Below, piece by piece: positions 1-10,584 of a DNA stretch of 64,000 bases. This stretch comes from Irpex lacteus (taxonomy: Eukaryota > Basidiomycota > Agaricomycetes > Polyporales > Irpicaceae), in assembly GCA_001986395.2 (NCBI GenBank), contig MQVO02000010.1, positions 744,001 through 808,000 on the forward strand. The letters are read 5' to 3'. The notes below the pieces were generated by a model. It ran no database searches and was not told where the DNA came from. It saw nothing but the letters and a program-made list of their open reading frames with translations. Made by a program: the position numbers and the translations under genes. Every line of letters begins with the position of its first letter. Positions within the stretch are counted from its first letter, which is position 1.

Positions 1-3000
1 TGGCGGATGAGTGTGCACTGAAGACTACACAGCTATACAATACAAATGTCCTGAATATTATACGCGTGACAACTGCCAGTTTATGCCGCACTACAATTAA
101 AATGCCCCGTACACTGCACGTCCGCCAATGGCGGATGCATGTGCACTGAATATTATACGCGTGACAACTGCCAGTTTATGCCGCACTACCATACAAATGT
201 CCCGTACACTGCACGTCCGCCAATGGCGGATGCATGTGCACTGAAGACTAAACCGCTAGTAACCATGACATATCTATAATGCGAGGCCCGAAATCCCCAG
301 TTTACACGTGACAACTGCCAGTTTATGCCGCACTACAATGCAAATGTCCCGTACACTGCACATCCGCCAATGGCGGATGCATGTGCACTGAAGGCTAAAC
401 CGCTAGTAACCATGACATATCTATAACGCGAGGCCCAAAATCCCCAGTTTACGCGTGACAACTGCCAGTTTATGCCGCACTACAATTAAAATGTCCCGTA
501 CACTGCACGTCCGCCAATGGCGGATGAGTGTGCACTGAAGACTACACAGCTATACAATACAAATGTCCTGAATATTATACGCGTGACAACTGCCAGTTTA
601 TGCCGCACTACAATTAAAATGTCCCGTACACTGCACGTCCGCCAATGGCGGATGAGTGTGCACTGAAGACTACACAGCTATACAATACAAATGTCCTGAA
701 TATTATACGCGTGACAACTGCCAGTTTATGCTGCAGTACAATACAAATGTCCCGTACACTGCACATCCGCAAATGGCGGATGCATGTGCACTGAAGACTA
801 CACAGCTATACAATACAAATGTCCTGAATATTATACGCGTGACAACTGCCAGTTTATGCCGCACTACCATACGAATGTCCCGAACACTGCACGTCCGCCA
901 ATGGCGGATGAGTGTGCACTGAAGACTACACAGCTATACAATACAAATGTCCTGAATATTATACGCGTGACAACTGCCAGTTTATGCTGCAGTACAATAC
1001 AAATGTCCCGTACACTGCACATCCGCAAATGGCGGATGCATGTGCACTGAAGACTAAACCGCTAGTAACCATGACATATCTATAATGCGAGGCCCGAAAT
1101 CCCCAGTTTACGCGTGACAACTGCCAGTTTATGCCGCACTACAATGCAAATGTCCCGTACACTGCACATCCGCCAATGGCGGATGCATGTGCACTGAAGA
1201 CTAAACCGCTAGTAACCATGACATATCTATAATGCGAGGCCCGAAATCCCCAGTTTACACGTGACAACTGCCAGTTTATGCCGCACTACAATGCAAATGT
1301 CCCGTACACTGCACATCCGCCAATGGCGGATGCATGTGCACTGAAGACTAAACCGCTAGTAACCATGACATATCTATAACGCGAGGCCCAAAATCCCCAG
1401 TTTACGCGTGACAACTGCCAGTTTATGCCGCACTACAATTAAAATGTCCCGTACACTGCACGTCCGCCAATGGCGGATGAGTGTGCACTGAAGACTACAC
1501 AGCTATACAATACAAATGTCCTGAATATTATACGCGTGACAACTGCCAGTTTATGCCGCACTACAATTAAAATGTCCCGTACACTGCACGTCCGCCAATG
1601 GCGGATGAGTGTGCACTGAAGACTACACAGCTATACATGACATATCTATAACGCGAGGCCCAAAATCCCCAGTTTACGCGTGACAACTGCCAGTTTATGC
1701 CGCACTACAATTAAAATGTCCCGAACACTGCACGTCCGCCAATGGCGGATGAGTGTGCACTGAAGACTACACAGCTATACAATACAAATGTCCTGAATAT
1801 TATACGCGTGACAACTGCCAGTTTATGCTGCAGTACAATACAAATGTCCCGTACACTGCACATCCGCAAATGGCGGATGCATGTGCACTGAAGACTACAC
1901 AGCTATACAATACAAATGTCCTGAATATTATACGCGTGACAACTGCCAGTTTATGCCGCACTACCATACAAATGTCCCGTACACTGCACATCCGCAAATG
2001 GCGGATGCATGTGCACTGAAGACTAAACCGCTAGTAACCATGACATATCTATAATGCGAGGCCCGAAATCCGCAGTTTACACGTGACAACTGCCAGTTTA
2101 TGCCGCACTACAATGCAAATGTCCCGTACACTGCACATCCGCCAATGGCGGATGCATGTGCACTGAAGGCTAAACCGCTAGTAACCATGACATATCTATA
2201 ACGCGAGGCCCAAAATCCCCAGTTTACGCGTGACAACTGCCAGTTTATGCCGCACTACAATTAAAATGTCCCGTACACTGCACGTCCGCCAATGGCGGAT
2301 GAGTGTGCACTGAAGACTACACAGCTATACAATACAAATGTCCTGAATATTATACGCGTGACAACTGCCAGTTTATGCCGCACTACAATTAAAATGTCCC
2401 GTACACTGCACGTCCGCCAATGGCGGATGAGTGTGCACTGAAGACTACACAGCTATACAATACAAATGTCCTGAATATTATACGCGTGACAACTGCCAGT
2501 TTATGCTGCAGTACAATACAAATGTCCCGTACACTGCACATCCGCAAATGGCGGATGCATGTGCACTGAAGACTACACAGCTATACAATACAAATGTCCT
2601 GAATATTATACGCGTGACAACTGCCAGTTTATGCCGCACTACCATACAAATGTCCCGAACACTGCACATCCGCAAATGGCGGATGCATGTGCACTGAAGA
2701 CTACACAGCTATACAATACAAATGTCCTGAATATTATACGCGTGACAACTGCCAGTTTATGCCGCACTACCATACAAATGTCCCGTACACTGCACATCCG
2801 CAAATGGCGGATGCATGTGCACTGAAGACTAAACCGCTAGTAACCATGACATATCTATAATGCGAGGCCCGAAATCCCCAGTTTACGCGTGACAACTGCC
2901 AGTTTATGCCGCACTACAATGCAAATGTCCCGTACACTGCACATCCGCCAATGGCGGATGCATGTGCACTGAAGACTAAACCGCTAGTAACCATGACATA

Positions 3001-4850
3001 TCTATAATGCGAGGCCCGAAATCCCCAGTTTACACGTGACAACTGCCAGTTTATGCCGCACTACAATGCAAATGTCTCGTACACTGCACATCCGCCAATG
3101 GCGGATGCATGTGCACTGAAGACTAAACCGCTAGTAACCATGACATATCTATAACGCGAGGCCCAAAATCCCCAGTTTACGCGTGACAACTGCCAGTTTA
3201 TGCCGCACTACAATTAAAATGTCCCGTACACTGCACGTCCGCCAATGGCGGATGAGTGTGCACTGAAGACTACACAGCTATACAATACAAATGTCCTGAA
3301 TATTATACGCGTGACAACTGCCAGTTTATGCTGCAGTACAATACAAATGTCCCGTACACTGCACGTCCGCCAATGGCGGATGAGTGTGCACTGAAGACTA
3401 CACAGCTATACAATACAAATGTCCTCAATATTATACGCGTGACAACTGCCAGTTTATGCTGCAGTACAATACAAATGTCCCGTACACTGCACATCCGCAA
3501 ATGGCGGATGCATGTGCACTGAAGACTACACAGCTATACAATACAAATGTCCTGAATATTATACGCGTGACAACTGCCAGTTTATGCCGCACTACCATAC
3601 GAATGTCCCGTACACTGCACATCCGCAAATGGCGGATGCATGTGCACTGAAGACTACACAGCTATACAATACAAATGTCCTGAATATTATACGCGTGACA
3701 ACTGCCAGTTTATGCCGCACTACCATACGAATGTCCCGTACACTGCACATCCGCAAATGGCGGATGCATATGCACTGAAGACTACACAGCTATACAATAC
3801 AAATGTCCTGAATATTATACGCGTGACAACTGCCAGTTTATGCTGCAGTACAATACAAATGTCCCGTACACTGCACATCCGCAAATGGCGGATGCATGTG
3901 CACTGAAGACTACACAGCTATACAATACAAATGTCCTGAATATTATACGCGTGACAACTGCCAGTTTATGCCGCACTACCATACAAATGTCCCGTACACT
4001 GCACATCCGCAAATGGCGGATGCATATGCACTGAAGACTAAACAGCTAGTAACCATGATATAACTATAATGCCAGGCCCAAGATCCCCAGTTTACGCGTG
4101 ACAGCTGCCAGTTTATGCCGCACTACCATACAAATGTCCCGTACACTGCACATCCGCCAATGGCGGATGCATGTGCACTGAAGACTAAACCGCTAGTAAC
4201 CATGACATATCTATAACGCGAGGCCCAAAATCCCCAGTTTACGCGTGACAACTGCCAGTTTATGCCGCACTACAATTAAAATGTCCCGTACACTGCACGT
4301 CCGCCAATGGCGGATGAGTGTGCACTGAAGACTACACAGCTATACAATACAAATGTCCTGAATATTATACGCGTGACAACTGCCAGTTTATGCTGCAGTA
4401 CAATACAAATGTCCCGTACACTGCACATCCGCAAATGGCGGATGCATGTGCACTGAAGACTAAACCGCTAGTAACTATGACATATCTATAATGCGAGGCC
4501 CGAAATCCCCAGTTTACACGTGACAACTGCCAGTTTATGCCGCACTACAATGCAAATAGCCCGTACACTGCACGTCCGCCAATGGCGGATGAGTGTGCAC
4601 TGAAGACTACACAGCTATACAATACAAATGTCCTGAATATTATACGCGTGACAACTGCCAGTTTATGTTGGAGTACAATGCAACTGTCCCCTATACTGCG
4701 CATCCGCAAATGGAGGATGTGTGTGCACTCGAGTCTATACGCCTCACAACTGCCAGTTTATGTCGCAATACGATACAGATGTCCGGTACACTGCACATCC
4801 GCAAATCGCGGATCAGTTTGCACTGAAGTCTACACACCTATAGTAAGCAT
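1..4850. repeat. Satellite array with 128-bp and 147-bp units in a ~1775-bp higher-order repeat
   Basis: Two related units alternate from base 1 to about 4850. Type A is 128 bp and contains the segment CACAGCTATACAATACAAAT. Type B is 147 bp and carries AAACCGCTAGTAACCATGAC instead; B junctions are near 250, 397, 1056, 1203, 1350, 2025, 2172, 2830, 2977, 3125, 4040, 4188 and 4468. The spacing of B units repeats exactly with a period of about 1775 bp (250 to 2025, 397 to 2172, 1056 to 2831, 1350 to 3125), so there is a higher-order repeat. Many units carry the near-perfect palindrome ATCCGCCAATGGCGGAT; others have one or two changes in its left arm. Near 1629 one unit is a truncated A/B hybrid, and from about 4660 the units decay. 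The 88-codon open frames inside are artefacts: 128 is not a multiple of 3, so frames shift from unit to unit. The array continues past the left edge of the window. Confidence 0.95.
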
Positions 4851-4995
4851 CACTTAACTTTGTTAAGCACGCTAAAAGCGGCAGCAACGACTCCTGATAT
4901 TCATTCATCTTCTTTACACCCACCACATTCAAATAGTCATGTATTTATAGCTATGGTTACGTACTTATCGTGCATTTCGGAGAATCTGCAAATTA

Positions 4996-5385
4996 TGACA
5001 CACGAGTGAATACCTCAGAGTGAATAGAAAGCTCTTTAGTATTTACCTATAGACACACGAGTGAATCTACATTATAGGTAAGTAGGCGAGATAAGAATAG
5101 AGTCCAAAGTAAGACTTACACCTCAGAGTGAATAGAAAGCTCTGAGGTGCTCGGTGATGCTAATGCTCGTATATATAGAGGTCTGGGGAGGCAGTGACAA
5201 TCAAATATATGTCTAAGAGACGAATGCGAATCAGTTTGAACTGTCATAGTGGCGTCAAGCACGAGGGAACGAACAAACAAATCAGTCAAGGCGATGAAAC
5301 GAAACGGAAGTATATCTACGATAACTTCCCGATAAGGAAACAGTCCGATAAAGCGGGTGCCAGCGCCCGGAAACTTCAACAGTTG
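4996..5385 (+). repeat. Dispersed repeat family R3, copy 1
   Basis: This stretch of about 390 bp is strongly similar to 52795-53168. Both share CACACGAGTGAAT, CTCAGAGTGAATAGAAAGCT, the phrase GGTCTGGGGAGGCAGTGA and the end GCCCGGAAACTTCAACAGTT. It holds a short inverted repeat, CCTCAGAG at 5121-5128 against CTCTGAGG at 5140-5147. No coding potential or terminal inverted repeat was recognised, so its class is unknown; it could be a solo LTR or a non-autonomous element. Confidence 0.75.
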
Positions 5386-5471
5386 AAGCAGAGATGCGTA
5401 AAGGAATGGTTTAATAATACGAACACCCATTGATAAACGATACTTATTGTACTGTGATCCCACCAAACCTT

Positions 5472-5562
5472 TCCACGCATTGGGGACATGAACGTTACAT
5501 GTTGCGAGACATCAAGGCACTCCAACGCATTGGAAACGATTATACCTTCATTCTTCAGGAAG
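5472..5562 (+). repeat. ~90-bp dispersed module M90, copy
   Basis: This is a copy of a module seen at least seven times. It runs from CGCATTGGGGACATGAACGT through GCGAGACATCAAGGCACT and CGCATTGGAAACGATT to a TTCATTCTTCAGGA end. Other copies lie near 9735-9815 (minus), 15750-15830 (plus), 26955-27045 (minus), 39170-39265 (plus), 42005-42105 (minus) and 54330-54390 (plus). It ends about 90 bp before the stop codon of the F-box-like gene on the opposite strand. Confidence 0.7.
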
Positions 5563-5649
5563 TAAACAACGTAGTGGACTTCGACAAGAAAATTTGTAAG
5601 CGTGTATGTGCTAATAAACAATTCAGTTCCAGTAATATACCCCCAAGTG

Positions 5650-7353
5650 CTAATCCTCTATCTGCTCGTTCAGTCTTTGAATTTCCTCTTCGCCAATTTC
5701 ATGGGAGGTGCGAACAACCAGCAACTTCAACGCCAGTCCAGCACGCTTCCGTGAGCGAAGGCACTCTCGCAGTTTGGCCATACGCTGCGCGCTTTCTTCG
5801 CGTGTGGATGAGCACCAGTCGGTCAGGTATAGCTTCTGCAAATGAGGCAGTGCCGATCTGCTAGCTGGAACAACCCCCAACGCCTCCTTACGACTGTTTG
5901 GCGCTCTGTCTCCAACATTCACCTCTACTCCAAGCAGGTCGAAGACGTCTTGCTTTGGCACCTGACCTAAACACAGCTCCCGAAGCTTTCCAAGTCCAGT
6001 AATCTGGTTCTTCCACCGTCCTGTCCGTGCGAGCAGAGCATCTTCATCACCGGCTATTTCCAAAGACTCCAGGCTGTCCGAAATCATTGCATCCATTCCC
6101 AGGGTAAACGACTCTGCCTTCTTCCGGTTGGTGGATATAAGATACACCTCCAAGCAAGGCTGCGGTAAATTCCCTCGATATAGATCCCGCGCTCCATGAA
6201 AGTTTGCCCATCCTCGAATCTCTGTATGCCAGGCGCTCGAGTGATGAAGGCAGTTATAAGCCATCGTGCGGATCCTTAAGGAGCGGTCACATACACTACG
6301 CATGAAAGCAAGTATACGCTTTGTTTCGGACTTGCTGCCCTCGTCGCACTGTACAAATATGCACGCCAAGTTTGGAGGGCAAATATGTTCGACGAACTCT
6401 GCACACGATTGCGGACGCTGGGAGAGAACTCGAAGCTCGCGAAGGTATTCCAGATGAACAACTGCCACGCCGCCGCATTCTTGTTCGCTGGGCGCTTGGA
6501 AGACGAATTCCAGCTCCAAGGTCTCTAGAAGAGGCATATCCCTGAGAGCGCTGATGAGGGTTGCGACATTAGGACGCCGATTCGATGCTCCGACGATGTC
6601 GGAATCTGTAGGGGGCGCACGCAGCACCAAATGTTTCAGCGTTGGCCTAAACAGCGTATCCCCAAGTACGGAGCGATACATATGGATCTCCAAACGTTCA
6701 AGAGACGGAAGACAACAAGTAGCCAGGTGATACTGGATATACTGATCGCTAGAGGGGTCATGGTCGGCGGTCCGGAGTGATATTATGAGGCTACGGAGCT
6801 GCGGTGCGTCCATTATATGCCGGCGATCTTTCACAGCAATTGCTTGGGGGTTATACATGTAGAAATGCTCGATTCTGGGTAATGCTTCCAGAATGAGGTC
6901 CAAAATATAGCGTTCAGGACGTCTCATGCGGTTCTGGCAGATCACAATCAAATTTGACGTTCCGGAGCGATGGAGCATCTCGGAGACGCATTCGGAGTTT
7001 CGTGTAATCCAGATGGTACCCCAAAGCTGTTTGGTATTGAGTGCAATCCGCCTCAGTTTGCGGCAGACTTGAGTCACTGTGATCCACTTGTAAGGATTCC
7101 CGTAGTAAATTCCGCCAGTTTTGAGACCACCTGGGCCGTATCTTATGGGAGCTGTGACGTTGTTGTAGAAATGAGACAGGACCTCCGCAATGATATGATT
7201 GTCCATCTTGCAGATCCATGAAAGAGAGTTATATTCATCGTTTAGAGACCCCCTGACGTGTGATAGGCGTTCAACACGTTTTAATAGCACGTTAATCTGT
7301 GTCTCCGGCGGTGTGAGTCCAGCATTCAACGGTATGCTAATGATGGTAGGCAT
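5650..7353 (-). CDS. F-box-like protein with degenerate F-box (567 aa)
   Basis: A single uninterrupted 567-codon frame. Residues about 45-117 resemble the basidiomycete F-box-like domain: an EVLSHF segment, then WITVTQVC (90-97) and LWGTIWIT (110-117), the core that in this family reads WITVTHVCxxWRxIAL...LWRTIW. The N-terminal half of the domain is poor (no LPxE motif), so Skp1 binding is doubtful. The remainder has irregular leucine-rich stretches such as RPTLKHLVLRAPP and MPLLETLELEF, expected of the substrate-binding part of such proteins. It is related in plan and length to the genes at 45748-47442 and 50923-52527. Members of this family are substrate receptors of SCF ubiquitin ligases; the substrate here is unknown. 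The first Met was taken as start. No introns are apparent. Confidence 0.85.
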   Translation of the reverse strand: MPTIISIPLNAGLTPPETQINVLLKRVERLSHVRGSLNDEYNSLSWICKMDNHIIAEVLSHFYNNVTAPIRYGPGGLKTGGIYYGNPYKWITVTQVCRKLRRIALNTKQLWGTIWITRNSECVSEMLHRSGTSNLIVICQNRMRRPERYILDLILEALPRIEHFYMYNPQAIAVKDRRHIMDAPQLRSLIISLRTADHDPSSDQYIQYHLATCCLPSLERLEIHMYRSVLGDTLFRPTLKHLVLRAPPTDSDIVGASNRRPNVATLISALRDMPLLETLELEFVFQAPSEQECGGVAVVHLEYLRELRVLSQRPQSCAEFVEHICPPNLACIFVQCDEGSKSETKRILAFMRSVCDRSLRIRTMAYNCLHHSSAWHTEIRGWANFHGARDLYRGNLPQPCLEVYLISTNRKKAESFTLGMDAMISDSLESLEIAGDEDALLARTGRWKNQITGLGKLRELCLGQVPKQDVFDLLGVEVNVGDRAPNSRKEALGVVPASRSALPHLQKLYLTDWCSSTREESAQRMAKLRECLRSRKRAGLALKLLVVRTSHEIGEEEIQRLNEQIED

Positions 7354-9733
7354 GTATTTGAACCGGTCACTCTTACTCCTGAATTAAAATTCAAAAGACA
7401 TACACTGCTGCGATGTTACGCGCTGGAGTCGCATTTACGGGCCTCGAGTCGTTCGTCCTGAGATTATCTGCCTGGTTATTTTCCATCATGTGGAATGGAG
7501 GTAGGATGGAGAGGGCGGGGCAGGGGAGGGAGGGGCAGAGTTGGCAAATTATAACAGTGGATGCCGTCGCTGTGTTTTAAACGTGATTTCCGGCGGCTGA
7601 GACAGTCCATCATCATCTATACTAGCCGCGTCAGATTGCGTTTCATTTCAAGCCCAGGCCGGAGCACGACAGTAATTTGTGAATATAGCGCAGCATCGAA
7701 TTTGAGTCTAACGCGCTTTAAATATTCTGATGCAATCCCATAAATGGGCTAACTCTGGTCGAAGTACTTCTGAGGGCTAACGTACATCATTCTCAAATGA
7801 ACAGCTGGTTTTGTCATTCATATATTAAGTAGTCCCAAAACCATCGGATGACTGACCGTCCATGTCACGGTACTATTTTGTATCTACATCTGGTTGTGTG
7901 CGCGAATGGTAACTTTGTTGAACTCCTTGAGCATGGCAGCCATTTCACTGCCAGCAGGACCTACACAGAAACCTCAGCGAGCGCGGACTGCTATCAGTGC
8001 TGTCACTTGCAGGCCTTGTCCATTTCATTGTATACGCAACCGCACTCAATATACTTCTGACCCAGGTCGCTAGCCATGACCCTCGAGTACCTCCAGAATT
8101 CCTTCCTCCAAGTATCGAGGTACTTATATGCAAAGGCAATATATCACTTTTATGCTCAAGTTCAATGTTAAAATACGAGCTTGTAATTCGTCAAACATTC
8201 AGATACCGCTGTTTCGTAACCCTGAACTGAGCTGTTTTCGAGCTGTAGGACTGCGCCAACGCCGTCCCCGTGAACAAGAGGTTCTAGAGCTCGACATATG
8301 GCATAGAGTGACCCGGGTCTGTTTAGGAAGGAGGCTACGTGCGATGTGATTGAACTCATCGAAAAGGCTGTCACTGGCACATTCTTCAGGAATCGTGATC
8401 TTAACTTTCCACGATTTTTCCTCCCACTCACGCGGGACCTCTATAATGTCAAAAATATGCTCAGAAGTAAGTGCATAGCATCAAAGATTATTTAGTTGAC
8501 CTGCTGAAATGCATCCTCGTTATTAGGGCAGGCCAGGCTGCTCGTCATGGGCGGTATAGAAACTTTGTACCGCCGGCGGTGCCGACCACTGACACTCGCT
8601 GCCTTCAACGTTGCTTTGGCGACCTAAACAAGGCTGTTCTCAACGAAAAACTAACGTTTGAAGATATCCTACCTCTGTGATGGCCCGGGATGTTACTGTC
8701 CGGATGAAGTCGCCGACGACAGAGGAATGCATTACTGTTACTAGTAGCATTGTATCCTGAGCCGACACAGGTGAGTTTCTCCTCCTCAATGAGTTATGAC
8801 TTTGAGCAGCGCTGGTATGTGCATGCTGGGGTACAATCCTAGGTCACGGTGCATCCGAATTCTGCGGAGGCTTCGCAGCAGGCCTCCTCAAAATACAGGC
8901 GAGACGTGCAAGGTTGAACTCCGCCGGCGATGACTAGACCGTGGCAATTATTTTCGTGTGTACAACTTGACAACTTGTAATTTCGTGTTGCTCAGGTTAA
9001 AATGATAACAGATAATTATAGGTCTCTATGAAAGCTGCTCGCTTATGAGACTCAGGCTACTCCTGCAGGGTTGTCGAGTTTAACACGAGAGGATTATTAG
9101 TCAAAATGTAAGTAGTGCTGTACGTGAACATCGGGCGAAGGGAGTGGAGAATACAAATATAAGATCATGGTGAGACGCAGTTTTAGTTCTACGCACTACC
9201 TCGTTCCCGGTGACTACGGTGACTGCCGACAGTGATTTCACTTACTCGTGCTTCGCTGGCTAACTGGCAACATTCATCTCGTTCGCTGCATATCCACATC
9301 ATATTACCTCGTCCTCTTATAATTATCCACCCGTCCTCTCGCTCGCCTTCGTGCTCGCCCGTTCGCTGATCCACCTTCTTATCCTCTCCTCTTCCAACTA
9401 ATCCCTCTTTGTCCAACCCCGCTACGCCAAGATGCTTGGCTTTCGACTGCTCCACCGCCATCTTGGACGACCTCTTCCTAACCCTAACGAACCTGCCAGT
9501 GCCGACGAGGGCTCGCTAACTCAGTCACCTGCGCTCGCGCCTACTCCGCCTAGGGTCGAGCAGGCGTGCACGGTGCATGTGCGTGGTGATTTTGATGCAC
9601 GTTAGTACGCCTCTAATGAGGGCAAATGAATGCGAGCGCATATGAAAGGAGCACACCGCCGCTCCTAGCATTAGGTGAGTCGTCTGAAGTGCAAACTGCT
9701 AGTGACAAGGTTTGCGGGTTTGTTCTTTGCGAT
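7354..9733. other. Gene-poor stretch
   Basis: No convincing gene was found. The open frames are short and do not join across plausible introns. Around 7930-8120 and 8340-8460 the composition looks coding-like, with a GTAAGT donor-like site near 8466, but no family was recognised; these may be remains of a dead gene. A pyrimidine-rich leader at about 9300-9430 precedes a 57-codon frame near 9432; this is too weak to call. Confidence 0.5.
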
Positions 9734-10270
9734 TGCTGAAGGATGAAGTTCAAGGTAGAATCGTTTCCAATGTCTCCCGTCATGTAACGTTCATGTCCCC
9801 AATGCGTGGGAAGATTTAGTTGGTAAACAATTTGTTAACGCGTGTTCTTATATACTTTTGTACTCCAGCGCTTACACTAAGACAAACATGAACTGATTTT
9901 TACACGCACAATGACACAACTTCTTCTAACAATTCCTTGATCTCGACATAGCCCTACTATGTCTGTACCATCTTGTCCCATCGGCGAGCGGAAATGATTG
10001 CTTATGAATCAACAATCGAGCTGATACAGGACCAGGTGCCCCCGCTATAGAAAGCATTAAAACTCAGCAGCGCTTCAGCTTCCGGACGACTGGGCTGCGG
10101 GTTCGATTCCTGCCAATGCCATACTTAATTCGCAGATCCTCCGAAATGCCTGATAAGTACACAATAATACCATAGCTAGTATGCAGACATTGCCATTTTG
10201 ATGTGGTATATACACTATATATAAATATGAGGAATCGCACTTACCGCTTGTCGGCCTGCTCAAAACAAGT
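9734..10270 (+). repeat. SINE-like repeat S1, copy a (most complete)
   Basis: It begins with the M90 module in reverse orientation (GATTGCTGAAGGATGAAG through CATGTCCCCAATGCGTGGGA). It runs through ACAAACATGAACTGATTTTT and contains GGTTCGATTCC at 10100-10110, a perfect match to the RNA polymerase III box B consensus GGTTCGANTCC. It ends at CTTACCGCTTGTCGGCCTGC, a terminal motif found alone at many other sites in the window. From 9855 to 10250 it is almost identical to 30944-31335. Related copies lie at 15415-15830 (minus) and 26955-27420 (plus, degenerate). The tRNA-like part suggests a SINE, but box A is not clear and the element is not bounded by an obvious target duplication. It ends about 315 bp before the gene at 10585. 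Confidence 0.65.
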
Positions 10271-10584
10271 TTTATTCGATGTTAAAATCCCGGATTTGAG
10301 CACTTCCGGCATATAAGCTCTGAGCGTATTATTGGGGGTCCTGTAAGTACTTGTGCTGAAACGAACAAGATCACGGAAAACCACGCTGCAGCCAATCATA
10401 TAGCTTATATGTAAGCCCATCATGATGATCAATAGCAAGTCGGCACGTGTTTCAAACTCTCGAATTCGGGAGCTGACTCGTGAGTTTGGCTTGACTCGGA
10501 CACGAAAGTGCCTCTGTGTGCGTACTTCACCCAGAAGGAAGGTTTTGGAGGAAGATACTCACATCCAGGTGAATTGACCTTGCC

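Noticed and set aside
656..4034. Many 88-codon open frames with the same sequence in the array
   Set aside because: They come from the 128-bp satellite unit, which is not a multiple of three and is open in several frames on both strands; no start, splice or family signal supports a protein.
1..4850. CRISPR-like array
   Set aside because: There are no unique spacers; the whole unit is repeated, and the sequence is eukaryotic.
9470..9500. Telomere-like AACCCTAACG near 9480
   Set aside because: Only about one and a half units of a TTAGGG-type repeat, part of a CT-rich stretch.
10100..10110. Real tRNA gene at GGTTCGATTCC
   Set aside because: Only box B fits; no acceptor or anticodon stem could be built, and the sequence is part of a dispersed repeat.
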